DNA of 64,000 nt from an uncultured Polaribacter sp. (GTDB lineage: Bacteria; Bacteroidota; Bacteroidia; Flavobacteriales; Flavobacteriaceae), in NCBI GenBank assembly GCA_943846595.1, contig OX044355.1, forward strand, positions 868,001-932,000, read 5' to 3'. Under the pieces are notes generated by a model. The model was given only the letters and a program-made list of their open reading frames with translations. It ran no database searches and was not told the origin of the DNA. Made by a program: the position numbers and the translations under genes. Below, piece by piece: positions 15,936 to 26,659 of the stretch; position 1 is the stretch's first letter; each line of letters begins with the position of its first letter.

Positions 15936-18344
15936 TTAACGCTCCATAGACATTAAAACCATTTTTAGTTCCATGTAGGTAAATCCAGGATCTACTTTTT
16001 CTTTAAGAGCCGTTAAGCCTTTCACTTGACCAGCCGCCTCAATTTCATTTCGAATCTTTTTATACCGCTTCAATTCGATCAATTCCAAAACATCAACCTC
16101 ACCAGAAACAATATAGTTGGCCAAATGATTTTCTACGGTGCCAGTAGTAAGACTTCTTTCTTTCGCAATCTCTTTGATAGAAAGCCCCGATCTGAACAAC
16201 TCAAAAGAAATCTGTTTGGTAGATTTCTTGTCCTCTTTTTTCTGTTCATTGAATTGATTAATCCCGTTTTCTTTGCAATATGCTTCAATAATCTCTAAGA
16301 TTTGATCTCCATACTTCCTTACACGGGTTTTACCCATGCCTGCAATTTTTAAGAGGGCAGTGGAAGTTCTTGGCAGATTATCGCAGAGGGCATACAAGGT
16401 TTCTTGAGTAAAAATTTGATAGTGAGGAATCTTCTCAATATCGAAAATTTCATCTCTTAACTTTCGTAATTTGATTGCCAAAATAGGATCGCGTTTCGAA
16501 ATGACTTTCTTCTTTTTTGTCGGTGCACTCTTTTGCAAAACCGCTTTAGCTCTTACCTTAAGATAGTCCTGTACTTGAAAGCCTTTGGTCATTTTTTGAA
16601 GCGCAAATAACTTTTCTTCTAATTTCTCTTGCAAGGTGTCAAACTGTTTCACAAAATCTTTTTTAACCGCTTTGTTGTCTGTAGAGAACGAAATGGCGTC
16701 TAAAGGTTTCTGAATGTTATTTTGAGTTTGCGTTTGAAAATAAGCCATCGCTTTTGTAAATCGCTCCTGCACTGCACTGCTGTTTTCTGGGAGAATACCT
16801 TCTTGAGCGAGCACAAATAGCTGATTTCTAAATCCAGCAGCAACCTTCATTAGTGCAACAATTCCGTCATCTTTTATTGTATGTAAATGTTCAATTACGG
16901 CACCATTAATGCTGGTTTGATTCTTGTAGAAAATATCAATCAAACGTGTAATTGGATATAAAAAGGGTTGGTAATCCAATAATTCTGCAATTAAATTGAG
17001 TTGAAATTCTTTTTCAGAATCATTTAATACAGCTTCATTCGGAAGGTTTTCTTCGATGTCTTGGTTAAAGATACGCACCGTATTGTCATTAATAATCGCA
17101 CTAGCAGTAATGGGGGTTTTTAAAACCAAGCCCTCCAACGATGTACACCTGCTTAAGGCGACATAGGTTTGTCCATGCGCAAAGGAGGCTTCCGCATCTA
17201 TAATGGCTCTTTCGAAGGTCAATCCTTGACTTTTATGAATGGTGATGGCCCATGCCAATTGCAGAGGAATTTGTGAAAATGATCCCACAATTTCCTCTTT
17301 CAACGCTTTTGTTTCTTCGTGAATTGAATAGTTAATATTGGTCCAGACTTCTTTTTCAGTGACAATTTCGTCTCCCTCGTTGACACATTGAACCGTAACA
17401 GTTGTTTTTGAGATATTGGTAACAATTCCAATTTTACCATTGTAGTACCTTTTTTCTGGCGAAGAATCGTTTTTGATAAACATCACCTGAGCTCCCACTT
17501 TCAATTCTAATTCTTCAGCATTTGGAAATGCGTTTTCATTGAATTTTCCAGAAATTTCAGCACGAAAAAATATGCTGTTCCCTTGTACTTTATTCAGTTC
17601 AGAGTTGTTAATTAAATTGGCTCTGTTATTATGAGTTGTTAGGTTAATGTAGCCCTCTTCTTTGCTTGGAGAGAAGTTGGGTTTGAACCGTTTGTTTAAA
17701 ATGTTTGCTGACTTTTCAGACAAATCATCATTTCTAATTTCATTTAAAATGGTGATAAAATCTTCGTTTTTCTGTCGGTAAATATGTTTCAATTCAATAG
17801 AAACCACCTTGGCTTGTTGATAGGCTTTTGAGCTAAAAAAGTAAACGGTTTCATAATGCGATTGTAGCAAACTCCATTCGTTGGGCCTTACTACGGGAGC
17901 CAATTGTTGCAAGTCTCCAATCATTAATACTTGTGCGCCACCAAAAACTTTGTCCCTGTTTTTATAGCGCCGCAATACTTGATCGATACCGTCCAACAAA
18001 TCTACGCGTACCATACTAATTTCATCAATGATGACCAGGTCTAAAGATTTAATAATATCAATTTTTGTTTTTGAAAATTTTCGCTGTTGGTTCGATGTGT
18101 TTGCAATCTGATTGGGAAGAATAGGGCCAAAAGGCATTTGAAAAAAGGAATGAATCGTTACTCCTTTGGCGTTAATAGCTGCAACACCTGTAGGCGCCAC
18201 AATGACCATTCTTTTCAGAGATTTTTTTTTAATTTGATGTAAAAAAGTCGTTTTTCCTGTACCCGCTTTTCCAGTGATAAACAAATTTCGATCTGTTTTA
18301 TCTATAAATTGTAGGGCAAGTTCTAATTCAGGATTTTTGGACAT
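15936..18344 (-). CDS. PIF1/RecD-like DNA helicase with HRDC and HTH C-terminal domains
   Basis: From the ATG at 18344 the product is 802 residues. It has Walker A GKAGTGKTTF near the N-terminus, Walker B VIIDEISMVRVDLLD, and the superfamily 1B motif AITIHKSQGLTFERAIID with VALSRCTSLEGL. An HRDC-like domain (about 635-715) and a final helix-turn-helix (LSIKEIAKERSLTTGTVENHL) follow. PIF1-family helicases unwind DNA 5' to 3' and act on difficult replication structures. A TTG six codons upstream is a weaker start. Confidence 0.88.
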   Translation of the reverse strand: MSKNPELELALQFIDKTDRNLFITGKAGTGKTTFLHQIKKKSLKRMVIVAPTGVAAINAKGVTIHSFFQMPFGPILPNQIANTSNQQRKFSKTKIDIIKSLDLVIIDEISMVRVDLLDGIDQVLRRYKNRDKVFGGAQVLMIGDLQQLAPVVRPNEWSLLQSHYETVYFFSSKAYQQAKVVSIELKHIYRQKNEDFITILNEIRNDDLSEKSANILNKRFKPNFSPSKEEGYINLTTHNNRANLINNSELNKVQGNSIFFRAEISGKFNENAFPNAEELELKVGAQVMFIKNDSSPEKRYYNGKIGIVTNISKTTVTVQCVNEGDEIVTEKEVWTNINYSIHEETKALKEEIVGSFSQIPLQLAWAITIHKSQGLTFERAIIDAEASFAHGQTYVALSRCTSLEGLVLKTPITASAIINDNTVRIFNQDIEENLPNEAVLNDSEKEFQLNLIAELLDYQPFLYPITRLIDIFYKNQTSINGAVIEHLHTIKDDGIVALMKVAAGFRNQLFVLAQEGILPENSSAVQERFTKAMAYFQTQTQNNIQKPLDAISFSTDNKAVKKDFVKQFDTLQEKLEEKLFALQKMTKGFQVQDYLKVRAKAVLQKSAPTKKKKVISKRDPILAIKLRKLRDEIFDIEKIPHYQIFTQETLYALCDNLPRTSTALLKIAGMGKTRVRKYGDQILEIIEAYCKENGINQFNEQKKEDKKSTKQISFELFRSGLSIKEIAKERSLTTGTVENHLANYIVSGEVDVLELIELKRYKKIRNEIEAAGQVKGLTALKEKVDPGFTYMELKMVLMSMER

Positions 18345-18433
18345 TTGCACTTTTTTAAGCAAGGTAAATAATTAATTAGTATTTACTGAAAATTGTCTTA
18401 AATTTTGTTGAAGCTTTTCACTCGTTTTTTAAT

Positions 18434-19378
18434 TTAAACCTGCTTTAAAATCCCAGCTACAGCCTGGTGGTATTTTTTCGGATTTCCTGCTTTTTTAATG
18501 GCTTTGTATGTTTTTTTTGGGTTGGGAAATGACTGAGAGAAGAATTCCCAAAAGCCCAACATTTTCATTTTTATTGGAGTAGGTCCCGAAAGGTATTCGT
18601 CGTATTGATTGTAAATGGTATCGTGAAATTCTGAGAATATCTTCCAACGATCTTTTGGATATTCTGTGGTGCCATCTTTGATCATCTGTGGCAAAAATGG
18701 ATCTGCAATCAACCCCCTACCAATCATAAAATGATCGATGCTTGGAAAACGTTCTTGGATCTTTTTAAAGGCGGCTACACTGGTAATGTCTCCGTTGTAA
18801 TAGAGCTTGTGCTGGGTACTGCTGATGCATTTTTCAAATGCATCTAAGTCTACAGGACCCTTATAGAGTTGCTTCCCAATACGAGCATGAATGGCAATAT
18901 TCTTGAGGGGGTATCTGTTCAAAATTGGAAAAGTCGCTAAAATTTCCTGTGCATTTTCATAGCCCATTCGCATTTTCATAGAAACTAAAATATCCGTTTC
19001 ATTGTGTGCTTTGTGAAGGACTTCGTTTATTCTACTTGGATTGCAAATTAGACCCGAACCCATTCCAGATTTAGTAACCATCGGGTAAGGGCATCCCAGA
19101 TTCCAATTCAATTCCTTGTAGCCTAATTCCTGAACATATTTTACTACAAATAAAAACTCGTCAGGATCGTTGGTCATAACTTGTGGGATGACTTCTAAAG
19201 TAGCATTATGCTCCAACTGTAAGTCATTCTGATACGATTGCTTGATCTTCAATTTTCCATTCAAGCGAATATAAGGCGCATAAAACGTATCAATACCTCC
19301 AAAGTAATGGTGGAATGCATTGCGGAATCTAAAATCTGTAAAACCCTGTAATGGGGAGGAGAGTAATATAGGAGCCAT
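18434..19378 (-). CDS. tRNA-dihydrouridine synthase
   Basis: This FMN-dependent Dus-family enzyme reduces uridine in tRNA D-loops. Motifs are the N-terminal LLSSPLQGFTDFRFR, the active-site LNWNLGCPYPMVTKSGMGSGL with its catalytic cysteine, and MIGRGLIADPFL. The ATG at 19378 gives about 314 residues and matches the family start; the longer frame begins only with TTG at 19447. Which uridine it modifies cannot be told from sequence. Confidence 0.9.
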   Translation of the reverse strand: MAPILLSSPLQGFTDFRFRNAFHHYFGGIDTFYAPYIRLNGKLKIKQSYQNDLQLEHNATLEVIPQVMTNDPDEFLFVVKYVQELGYKELNWNLGCPYPMVTKSGMGSGLICNPSRINEVLHKAHNETDILVSMKMRMGYENAQEILATFPILNRYPLKNIAIHARIGKQLYKGPVDLDAFEKCISSTQHKLYYNGDITSVAAFKKIQERFPSIDHFMIGRGLIADPFLPQMIKDGTTEYPKDRWKIFSEFHDTIYNQYDEYLSGPTPIKMKMLGFWEFFSQSFPNPKKTYKAIKKAGNPKKYHQAVAGILKQV

Positions 19379-19470
19379 CGTTGTATTTCGTGCGCTAAGA
19401 TAGTGTAATTGCAGTGTAAATTCGGGCTCTATTGAATAGGATTTCAATTTTAAACGAATGCTAAAATAAA

Positions 19471-19500
19471 AAATCCTGAACGTTAAGCTCAGGATTTTTT
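19471..19500 (-). terminator. Terminator of the sucAB operon
   Basis: ATCCTGA and TCAGGAT arms with a run of T on the - strand lie directly after the sucB stop. Confidence 0.8.
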
Positions 19501-19525
19501 AATATGTATTGGGCAACATGGTTGC

Positions 19526-20737
19526 CTACATTTCCAATGCTTTTGTAGGATCGTTATTCATTAACAATTCCACTGGGTTTTCCAAAGCTTCTTTTACCGC
19601 CACTAAAAACCCAACAGACTCTCTACCATCAACAATTCTGTGATCATAGGACAACGCAACATACATTATCGGTTGAATGACCACTTCACCATTTACCGCC
19701 ATCGGTCTGTTGACAATATTGTGCATTCCTAAAATTCCACTTTGAGGAGGGTTTATAATAGGAGTAGACAGCATTGAACCAAAAACACCACCATTGGTAA
19801 TTGTAAAAGTTCCACCCGTCATTTCGTCAATTGTGATTTGTCCATCTCTTGCTCTTAAAGCCAAACGTTTTACTTCGCTTTCTACACCTCTAAAAGAGAG
19901 TCCTTCCGCATTTCTAATTACTGGAACCATCAATCCTTTTGGACCAGAAACAGCAATTGAAATGTCTTGAAAATCATGTTTTATTTGGAAATCTCCATCA
20001 ATCATAGAATTTACATCAGGATACATTTCCAAGGCTCTTACAACTGCCAATGTAAAGAAAGACATAAAGCCCAATCCAACACCATGTTTTGCTTTAAAAG
20101 CCTCTTTGTATTGCGTTCGTAAATCAAAAATAGGTTGCATGTTTACCTCGTTAAAGGTGGTCAACATTGCCGTTTCACTTTTTACAGCCACCAAGCGCTC
20201 TGCAACTTTTCTACGCAACATCGACATTTTTTTCCGCTCCGTACCTCGAGCACCATTTGCAGGTTGTGTTCCCATAGAAGGTACTGCTTTTACAGCGTCT
20301 TCTTTGGTAATGCGTCCATCTTTTCCGGTTCCTTTTACTGCCGAAGCATCCATGCCTTTTTCTGCCAATACTTTCTTCGCAGCTGGAGAAGCGGTTCCAG
20401 TAGCATAAGTGGCTGTTTTAGGCGCTTCTTTTACTGCTGCTTTTACTTCGGGTTTCGGTGTAGCTGGAGCTTTAGGAGCATCACCAGCAGGTTTTGCCGC
20501 GCTCATATCAATCAAACAAACTACTTCACCAACATTGACAGCATCGCCTTCTTCTGCTTTTAAAGTGATAATACCACTTTCTTCTGCCGGCAATTCTAAG
20601 GTAGCTTTGTCAGAATCTACTTCTGCAATCGGTTGATCTTTTTCAACATAATCTCCATCCTCAACTAACCAAGCGGCAATTTCAACTTCTGTAATTGATT
20701 CTCCCGGAGACGGAACTTTCATTTCTAAAACACTCAT
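19526..20737 (-). CDS. sucB: 2-oxoglutarate dehydrogenase E2, dihydrolipoyl succinyltransferase
   Basis: The 403-residue protein has a lipoyl domain with the lipoylated lysine in [12 protein letters not shown] (K44), an Ala/Pro/Lys linker (about 82-108), a peripheral subunit-binding domain (about 113-148) and the catalytic acyltransferase domain with the terminal [15 protein letters not shown] active-site motif. It transfers the succinyl group to CoA in the TCA cycle. It lies 151 bp downstream of sucA on the same strand; that gap shows no hairpin. Confidence 0.96.
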   Translation of the reverse strand: MSVLEMKVPSPGESITEVEIAAWLVEDGDYVEKDQPIAEVDSDKATLELPAEESGIITLKAEEGDAVNVGEVVCLIDMSAAKPAGDAPKAPATPKPEVKAAVKEAPKTATYATGTASPAAKKVLAEKGMDASAVKGTGKDGRITKEDAVKAVPSMGTQPANGARGTERKKMSMLRRKVAERLVAVKSETAMLTTFNEVNMQPIFDLRTQYKEAFKAKHGVGLGFMSFFTLAVVRALEMYPDVNSMIDGDFQIKHDFQDISIAVSGPKGLMVPVIRNAEGLSFRGVESEVKRLALRARDGQITIDEMTGGTFTITNGGVFGSMLSTPIINPPQSGILGMHNIVNRPMAVNGEVVIQPIMYVALSYDHRIVDGRESVGFLVAVKEALENPVELLMNNDPTKALEM

Positions 20738-20888
20738 GGTTTCTTATTTTACTTGTGCTGAAAAATCAGCATTTAATTATTTTACTTTTTATAATTTGGG
20801 CGTTTTTACGGGCTTTCCAGGGTATCTTTTTAATTTTTTTCCTTGACAGTCAAAATTAAAAAGGATGCTGTTTCAATCCTTAACGCAC

Positions 20889-23630
20889 TTATTCACTACC
20901 AAAAACACTATCAATAACGGCTTTGTGACGTTTTTTAAATCGTGTACTAGAACCCGCTGCAGGGACTGCATAGTATTTACGCGAGCAAACGTTCAATCTT
21001 ACCAGATCAAAACGTTCCAACAGGTAACTCCATGCCCCCATGTTTCTTGGTTCTTCTTGAGCCCAAACATAGTCTTTTGCGTTTGGATATCGATCGATGG
21101 CTTTTTGTAATTTTTCTAAATGTAGTGGGAAGAGTTGTTCTATTCTTACTAAAGCAATATCTTCTCGTTCTAAAATTTCACGCTCTGCCAATAAATCATA
21201 GTAGAATTTCCCCATACAAAAGACCACTTTTGTTACTTTTTCTGGGTGGATCGTATCATCAATAACTTCTTGGAATTCACCAGTAGCTAATTCTTCAATG
21301 GTATTTACTGCTTTTGGATGACGCAATAAACTCTTGGGTGTGAAAACAATTAATGGTTTTCTATAATCCCGTTTCATTTGTCTTCTTAGTAAATGATAGA
21401 AGTTTGCTGGTGTCGTACAGTTTGCCAAGGTCATATTGTCTATTGCACACAATTGTAAATACCGCTCTATTCTTGCAGAAGAATGTTCAGAACCTTGTCC
21501 TTCATACCCGTGAGGAAGTAACACGACAATTCCGTTTTGTAATTTCCATTTGTCTTCAGCAGCAGAAATGTACTGGTCAAACATTATTTGAGCGCCATTA
21601 GAGAAATCTCCAAATTGTGCTTCCCAAATTGTGAGTGTATCTGGATTTGCCATAGCATATCCATAGTCAAATCCTAAAACACCGTATTCAGATAACAACG
21701 AGTTGTAAATCGTCATTTTACCTTTGTTCTTGGGATTTGTGTTTAATAAGTTGATTCTTTCTTCGGTGACTTCATCACGTAAGATTGCATGTCGGTGCGA
21801 AAAGGTTCCTCTTTCTACATCTTGTCCAGAGATACGAACATTAAAACCCTCTTCCATTAAACTTCCGTAGGCAAGATTTTCAGCCATTCCCCAGTCTAAG
21901 GTATTGGTTTCAAAAGTCATTTTTGCTCTTCCCTGTAAAATACGTTCTGCTTTTCGAACAAATTGTACTTTTTCAGGAACTGTAGAAACTACTTTTGCAA
22001 TCTGCTTTAAATTCGCTACTCCGTATGTAGTGTCGACAATTTCTAGCATTGATTTTAATTGCTTACGCGCATATCCTTTCCAGGTAGATTGCATAAACTC
22101 TTTTAGTTTCGAGGTGCTGTCTTCTTTCGATTTATCGAATTCTGCTGAAAGCATATTTTTAAATTCAGCCGTGATTTCATCTAAATAAGTATTGCTAATA
22201 ACCCCTTCTTGAAGCAATTGTGCAGCATAAAGATCTCTTGGATTTTGGTGCTTTGCAATCGCTTTGTATAGTTTTGGTTGTGTAAAACGAGGTTCATCTC
22301 CTTCATTATGACCGTATTTTCTGTATCCTAAAAGATCAATAAAAACATCGGTTTTAAATTTCATTCGAAATTCCAAAGCCATTTCCATAGCATGACAAAC
22401 CGCTTCTGCATCGTCTGCATTTACATGCAATACTGGAGAGAGCGTTACTTTGGCAACATCTGTACAATAAGTACTTGAACGAGCATCTAAATAATTGGTG
22501 GTAAAACCAACTTGATTGTTTACTACAATATGAATGGTTCCCCCGGTCTTATAGCCATTTAATTTGGACATTTGCGTAATTTCATAGGCAATTCCTTGTC
22601 CAGCGATTGCAGCATCACCATGAATAATAATGGGTAATATTTTACTCGAATCTCCGTTGTATTTTCGATCTATTTTTGCTCTGGTAATCCCTTCTGCTAC
22701 CGCTGCAACCGTTTCTAAATGCGATGGGTTTGGAACCAAGTTCATCTTGATTTGCTTTCCGTCTCTATAGGTTTTACTGAGAGTCAATCCCAAGTGATAT
22801 TTTACATCACCATCAATATTTTCATCCTCAAAATCTTTTCCTTCAAATTCGCTAAACAATTCACGAACGGGTTTTTTAAAGATATTTACTAAGGTATTTA
22901 AACGCCCTCTGTGCGCCATACCTAGAACACATTCTTCCACACCAAATTTTTCAGACGCATCCCTTAAAGCAACACTAATCCCCGGGATTAAAGTCTCTCC
23001 ACCTTCTAGTGAAAAACGTTTTTGGCCCACATATTTTGTTTGTAAAAAGTTTTCGAAAGTTACGGCATGATTTAATTTGGAGAGGATGTATTTTTTTGCA
23101 TCCACAGAATAATCAGGATGGTTGTCGTTTTTATTCAAACGATTTTGCCACCATTTTAATTTTTCGGGATTCCGCATATAGGTGTACTCAACACCAATAG
23201 AATCACAATAAATACTTTTTAAGTGTTGTATGATAACGGCCAATTTGGATTTTCCCAATCCTAAAATAGCCCCTGCAGAAAATTCTTTTTGTAAATCTCC
23301 TTCTGACAGCCCAAAATTCTCAATTTCTAAAGTGGGTTGGTATTGTCTTCGCTCTCTAACAGGATTTGTTTTCGTGAATAAATGTCCACGAGATCGATAT
23401 CCATTGATTAAGTCGATGACTAAAAATTCTTTCTTTACTTCTTCAGGAATCTCACTAGAAATTGTTTCGGTTTCAATGTCCTTTAGACTGTAGTTTTCGT
23501 TGGCCAAATCATAGCCTTGAAAAAAACTTCTCCAACTCGGTTCCACCGTGTCTGGATTTTCTAAATATTGATCGTATAAGTCGGCGATAAAGCCAGTATG
23601 TGCTGCGTTTAAGAACGAAAATTTGTCCAT
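20889..23630 (-). CDS. sucA: 2-oxoglutarate dehydrogenase E1
   Basis: From the ATG at 23630 the product is 913 residues, the usual size for this thiamine-diphosphate enzyme that decarboxylates 2-oxoglutarate in the TCA cycle. Motifs are the N-terminal YDQYLENPDTVEPSWRSFF, GMAHRGRLNTLVNIF, HGDAAIAGQGIAYE and LLGYRKYGHNEGDEPRFTQP, with the transketolase-like C-terminal half. A longer frame reaches 23747, but a -7 box TATTTTTG on the - strand at 23670-23677 lies inside that extension, so the shorter start is right. Confidence 0.96.
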   Translation of the reverse strand: MDKFSFLNAAHTGFIADLYDQYLENPDTVEPSWRSFFQGYDLANENYSLKDIETETISSEIPEEVKKEFLVIDLINGYRSRGHLFTKTNPVRERRQYQPTLEIENFGLSEGDLQKEFSAGAILGLGKSKLAVIIQHLKSIYCDSIGVEYTYMRNPEKLKWWQNRLNKNDNHPDYSVDAKKYILSKLNHAVTFENFLQTKYVGQKRFSLEGGETLIPGISVALRDASEKFGVEECVLGMAHRGRLNTLVNIFKKPVRELFSEFEGKDFEDENIDGDVKYHLGLTLSKTYRDGKQIKMNLVPNPSHLETVAAVAEGITRAKIDRKYNGDSSKILPIIIHGDAAIAGQGIAYEITQMSKLNGYKTGGTIHIVVNNQVGFTTNYLDARSSTYCTDVAKVTLSPVLHVNADDAEAVCHAMEMALEFRMKFKTDVFIDLLGYRKYGHNEGDEPRFTQPKLYKAIAKHQNPRDLYAAQLLQEGVISNTYLDEITAEFKNMLSAEFDKSKEDSTSKLKEFMQSTWKGYARKQLKSMLEIVDTTYGVANLKQIAKVVSTVPEKVQFVRKAERILQGRAKMTFETNTLDWGMAENLAYGSLMEEGFNVRISGQDVERGTFSHRHAILRDEVTEERINLLNTNPKNKGKMTIYNSLLSEYGVLGFDYGYAMANPDTLTIWEAQFGDFSNGAQIMFDQYISAAEDKWKLQNGIVVLLPHGYEGQGSEHSSARIERYLQLCAIDNMTLANCTTPANFYHLLRRQMKRDYRKPLIVFTPKSLLRHPKAVNTIEELATGEFQEVIDDTIHPEKVTKVVFCMGKFYYDLLAEREILEREDIALVRIEQLFPLHLEKLQKAIDRYPNAKDYVWAQEEPRNMGAWSYLLERFDLVRLNVCSRKYYAVPAAGSSTRFKKRHKAVIDSVFGSE

Positions 23631-23669
23631 AGAATAGTTTGTGCTTTTTGCATAAGCAAATTCAAGAAA

Positions 23670-23677
23670 CAAAAATA
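23670..23677 (-). promoter_or_regulatory. -7 box of the sucAB promoter
   Basis: TATTTTTG on the - strand matches TAnnTTTG, about 40 bp upstream of the sucA ATG. Confidence 0.5.
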
Positions 23678-23752
23678 CAATATTTGTAATAAATGGTGAT
23701 TTTTTTTCTTGGATTAAAGTGTAAAATAAATAAATATTTTTAATCAAAACAT

Positions 23753-23782
23753 TTGGTGATACTCTAAAAAGATATATATTTG
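23753..23782 (+). promoter_or_regulatory. Promoter of the tRNA operon
   Basis: TTG at 23753-23755 and TATATTTG at 23775-23782 are separated by exactly 19 bp. It sits about 30 bp before tRNA-Asn. Confidence 0.8.
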
Positions 23783-23811
23783 CACTCGCTTATCACAAAT
23801 GTGAGGCAAAC

Positions 23812-23885
23812 TCCTCCTTAGCTCAGTTGGTTAGAGCATCTGACTGTTAATCAGAGGGTCTTAGGTTCGAGTCCTAAAGGAGGAG
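23812..23885 (+). tRNA. tRNA-Asn (GTT)
   Basis: TCCTCCT pairs with AGGAGGA in the acceptor stem; the anticodon loop CTGTTAA gives GTT. The T-loop reads GTTCGAGTC, the discriminator is G, and CCA is not encoded. First gene of a three-tRNA operon. Confidence 0.95.
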
Positions 23886-23930
23886 CAAATTTCAAGCAAA
23901 TACTGCTTAAGTTCTAAAAAAATAATGACT

Positions 23931-24002
23931 GCGAAAGTAGCTCAGGGGTAGAGCATCACCTTGCCAAGGTGGGGGTCGCGGGTTCAAATCCCGTCTTTCG
24001 CT
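23931..24002 (+). tRNA. tRNA-Gly (GCC)
   Basis: Acceptor arms GCGAAAG and CTTTCGC, anticodon loop TTGCCAA, T-loop GTTCAAATC and discriminator T. CCA is not encoded. Confidence 0.95.
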
Positions 24003-24020
24003 CTATTTTAAATGCCCAAT

Positions 24021-24106
24021 GCTGAAGTGGTGGAATTGGTAGACACGCTGGACTTAAAATCCAGTGGTCAGTAATGGCCGTGCGGGTTCAAGTCCCGCCT
24101 TCAGTA
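24021..24106 (+). tRNA. tRNA-Leu (TAA)
   Basis: An 86-nt class II tRNA with a long variable arm (TGGTCAGTAATGGCCG). The anticodon loop ACTTAAAA gives TAA and the discriminator is A, as required for leucine. The first acceptor pair is G-U (GCTGAAG with CTTCAGT). Confidence 0.95.
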
Positions 24107-24113
24107 CTAAAGA

Positions 24114-24142
24114 CCGTAACATTAAATTGTTACGGTTTTTTT
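24114..24142 (+). terminator. Terminator of the tRNA operon
   Basis: CCGTAACA and TGTTACGG stem followed by seven T. The stretch from here to 24351 shows nothing further. Confidence 0.9.
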
Positions 24143-24351
24143 GTGCCAAAAAGTTAAGTTTTTGCCCAAAAAAACCTTTTTTAAAACCTTACTGCTTCCC
24201 TTTAGTAGCGCTTCCAATCTTCTATGAAAGGGTTGTGATTTCGATCTTCAATCTTATTTCTTTAATACGTCGATCTGTACTGTTTTTTGTGTCTCAAAAA
24301 CAGCCTTGCTATCAAAGGCTAGTAATAAAGAAAATTCTTGTCCAAACTCTT

Positions 24352-24693
24352 TTAGGTAATTTCAGATTGATCGCTTAGAGTGTTTTGAAGATATTGATCG
24401 ATTTTGAGCAGGATTTCTTCAAATTTCACCAAGAGTTCTTTAGATCCTTTCTTTATTTCTTTTTCAAACTTAGAAGCAATTATTACATCTTCTTCCAAAC
24501 CTAGAAGCCCAAATTTATATTTGATTTTATGGATACTGCTTGCAACCCCTATAAGGTCATTTTCCTGCATTCTTTTGTGAAATAGCTTTAGATCTTTTGG
24601 AAATTCTTTCTTCAGAAGCATTGTAATCTCAATAACAAACGATTGATCTCCATCGGCCAAATCATTGATGTAATGTAAGCTGGGCGTTTGCAT
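24352..24693 (-). CDS. Hpt-domain phosphotransfer protein
   Basis: The 113-residue, all-helical protein matches the histidine phosphotransfer domain: SSIHKIKYKFGLLGL carries the phosphorylatable histidine (H55) with the usual +3 lysine. Such proteins relay phosphate between hybrid histidine kinases and response regulators. No kinase or regulator is adjacent, so its partners are encoded elsewhere. It starts 4 bp after the Lrp-type gene, suggesting co-transcription. Confidence 0.8.
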   Translation of the reverse strand: MQTPSLHYINDLADGDQSFVIEITMLLKKEFPKDLKLFHKRMQENDLIGVASSIHKIKYKFGLLGLEEDVIIASKFEKEIKKGSKELLVKFEEILLKIDQYLQNTLSDQSEIT

Positions 24694-24697
24694 GGTT

Positions 24698-25147
24698 TTA
24701 AATACTTATTTGGCGATCGATTTGTTGATCTAAAGAAATAAAAGTCTCTGTTCGTAACACCCCTTTGATATTCTGAATGTCTTTGTTCAACAACTCCATT
24801 AAATCGTCATTGTTCTTACATAGAATTTTAATAAAGATTGCATAGTTTCCTGTTGTATAGTGGCTTTCTACAACTTCTGGAATGTCTTTTAATCTTTTTA
24901 TTGCGGAAGAATATTGACTTGAAGAGTCTAAAAAAACCCCTACAAATGCAGTTGTGGTATAGCCTAAAGATTTTGGGTTGATGGTCATCTTATAGCCATC
25001 AATCAGTTTTGCTTTCTCTAATTTCCGTAATCTTTGGTGAATTGCGGCTCCAGATATGCCTACCTCTCTAGCAATGCTTAGGATGGGGGTTCTTGCATCA
25101 GTTACTAATCTTCGAATGATAATTTTGTCAATACCGTCAATTTTCAT
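24698..25147 (-). CDS. Lrp/AsnC family transcriptional regulator
   Basis: From the ATG at 25147 the protein has 149 residues: an N-terminal winged helix (ILSIAREVGISGAAIHQRLRKLEKAKLIDGYKMTI) and a C-terminal RAM ligand-binding domain. Lrp/AsnC proteins sense amino acids and form octamers. An upstream ATG at 25165 is possible but adds residues outside the family alignment. Confidence 0.9.
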   Translation of the reverse strand: MKIDGIDKIIIRRLVTDARTPILSIAREVGISGAAIHQRLRKLEKAKLIDGYKMTINPKSLGYTTTAFVGVFLDSSSQYSSAIKRLKDIPEVVESHYTTGNYAIFIKILCKNNDDLMELLNKDIQNIKGVLRTETFISLDQQIDRQISI

Positions 25148-25175
25148 TTTAAATAGATAAGGCATAAATATAAAA

Positions 25176-25208
25176 AAAATAGAGAATACAAACTGTATTC
25201 TCTATTTT
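25176..25208. terminator. Terminator after accC, 15-bp perfect arms
   Basis: AAAATAGAGAATACA and TGTATTCTCTATTTT enclose a 3-nt AAC loop. On the - strand it follows accC with a long T run. Confidence 0.88.
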
Positions 25209-25239
25209 TAATTACTAATTTTATTCAAATGGAATTTTT

Positions 25240-26577
25240 TTATTTCATTTCGAAATCTTCCATAAACTTCGTTGTGTAGTTTCCGGCAACATAGGCTGGA
25301 TCGTCCATTAATTGTCTGTGGAATGGAATGGTGGTTTTTACACCTTCAATAACAAATTCATCTAAGGCTCTTTTCATCTTACTAATTGCCTCTTCTCGTG
25401 TTTGCGCCGTTGTAATTAATTTTGCAATCATCGAGTCATAATTAGACGGAATCATATACCCTGCGTAGACATGTGTATCTATGCGCACTCCATGACCACC
25501 TGGGGCATGTAGTGTGGTAATTTTACCTGGGGAAGGTCTAAAGTTATTGTAAGGGTCTTCTGCGTTGATTCTACATTCGATTGAATGCATCTTTGGATAA
25601 TGATTTTTTCCAGAGATTGGAGTCCCACCTGCAACTAAGATTTGTTCGCGAATGAGATCATAATTTACAACCTCTTCGGTAATCGGGTGTTCTACTTGGA
25701 TTCGAGTGTTCATTTCCATGAAATAAAAGTTTCGGTGTTTATCCACCAAAAATTCTACAGTACCTGCACCTTCATATTTAATAAATTCTGCTGCTTTTAC
25801 GGCAGAATCTCCCATTTTCTCTCTCAATTCATCGGTCATGTATGGAGAAGGAGTTTCTTCCGTTAATTTTTGATGGCGACGTTGTACAGAACAATCTCTT
25901 TCCGATAAATGACACGCTTTTCCATAGGAATCTCCAATAATTTGAATTTCAATATGTCTTGGTTCTTCAATGAGTTTTTCCATGTACATATCATTGTTAC
26001 CAAAAGCGGCTTTTGATTCTTGTCTTGCAGCATCCCATGCCTCTTTTAAGTCTTCCGGTTTCCAAACAGCACGCATTCCTTTTCCACCACCACCAGCGGA
26101 TGCTTTAAGCATCACAGGATATCCTGTTTCTGTCGCTAGTTTTTCACATTCTGCAAAGTCTGTAATGATTCCTTCACTTCCAGGAACACAAGGAACTCCA
26201 GCAGCTTTCATAGTAGATTTAGCGTTTGCTTTGTCTCCCATTTGGTCGATCATTGCACCTGTTGCTCCAATAAATTTAATGTGATGTTCTTCACACAAGT
26301 TTGAAAATTTAGCATTTTCAGACAAGAATCCGTACCCTGGATGAATTGCATCTGCATTCGTAATTTCTGCAGCGGCAATAATATTCGACATTTTTAAATA
26401 TGATTCAGAACTGGGTGCTGGGCCAATACAAACTGCTTCATCTGCAAAACGTACGTGCAAGCTTTCTGCGTCTGCAGTAGAGTATACTGCAACCGTTTTA
26501 ATACCCATTTCTTTACAGGTTCTAATAACACGAAGTGCTATTTCACCTCGATTGGCAATTAATATTTTTTTAAACAT
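25240..26577 (-). CDS. accC: Acetyl-CoA carboxylase, biotin carboxylase subunit
   Basis: This 445-residue ATP-grasp enzyme carboxylates the biotin on AccB using ATP and bicarbonate, the first half-reaction of fatty acid synthesis. Visible motifs are the N-terminal [19 protein letters not shown], the glycine loop [30 protein letters not shown] and [16 protein letters not shown]. It is last in the yceD-rpmF-fabH-accB-accC order and is followed by a strong terminator. Confidence 0.97.
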   Translation of the reverse strand: MFKKILIANRGEIALRVIRTCKEMGIKTVAVYSTADAESLHVRFADEAVCIGPAPSSESYLKMSNIIAAAEITNADAIHPGYGFLSENAKFSNLCEEHHIKFIGATGAMIDQMGDKANAKSTMKAAGVPCVPGSEGIITDFAECEKLATETGYPVMLKASAGGGGKGMRAVWKPEDLKEAWDAARQESKAAFGNNDMYMEKLIEEPRHIEIQIIGDSYGKACHLSERDCSVQRRHQKLTEETPSPYMTDELREKMGDSAVKAAEFIKYEGAGTVEFLVDKHRNFYFMEMNTRIQVEHPITEEVVNYDLIREQILVAGGTPISGKNHYPKMHSIECRINAEDPYNNFRPSPGKITTLHAPGGHGVRIDTHVYAGYMIPSNYDSMIAKLITTAQTREEAISKMKRALDEFVIEGVKTTIPFHRQLMDDPAYVAGNYTTKFMEDFEMK

Positions 26578-26659
26578 ATTTTTAGCGTTTAAAGTTTAAA
26601 GGTTGCGAGTCAAACTTTGGAAGTTTGCGCTTGCTTATTTAAAATCGTATGTTTAATTG

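Noticed and set aside
24064..24378. 104-residue + strand ORF
   Set aside because: It starts inside tRNA-Leu and runs through the tRNA terminator; clearly not a gene.
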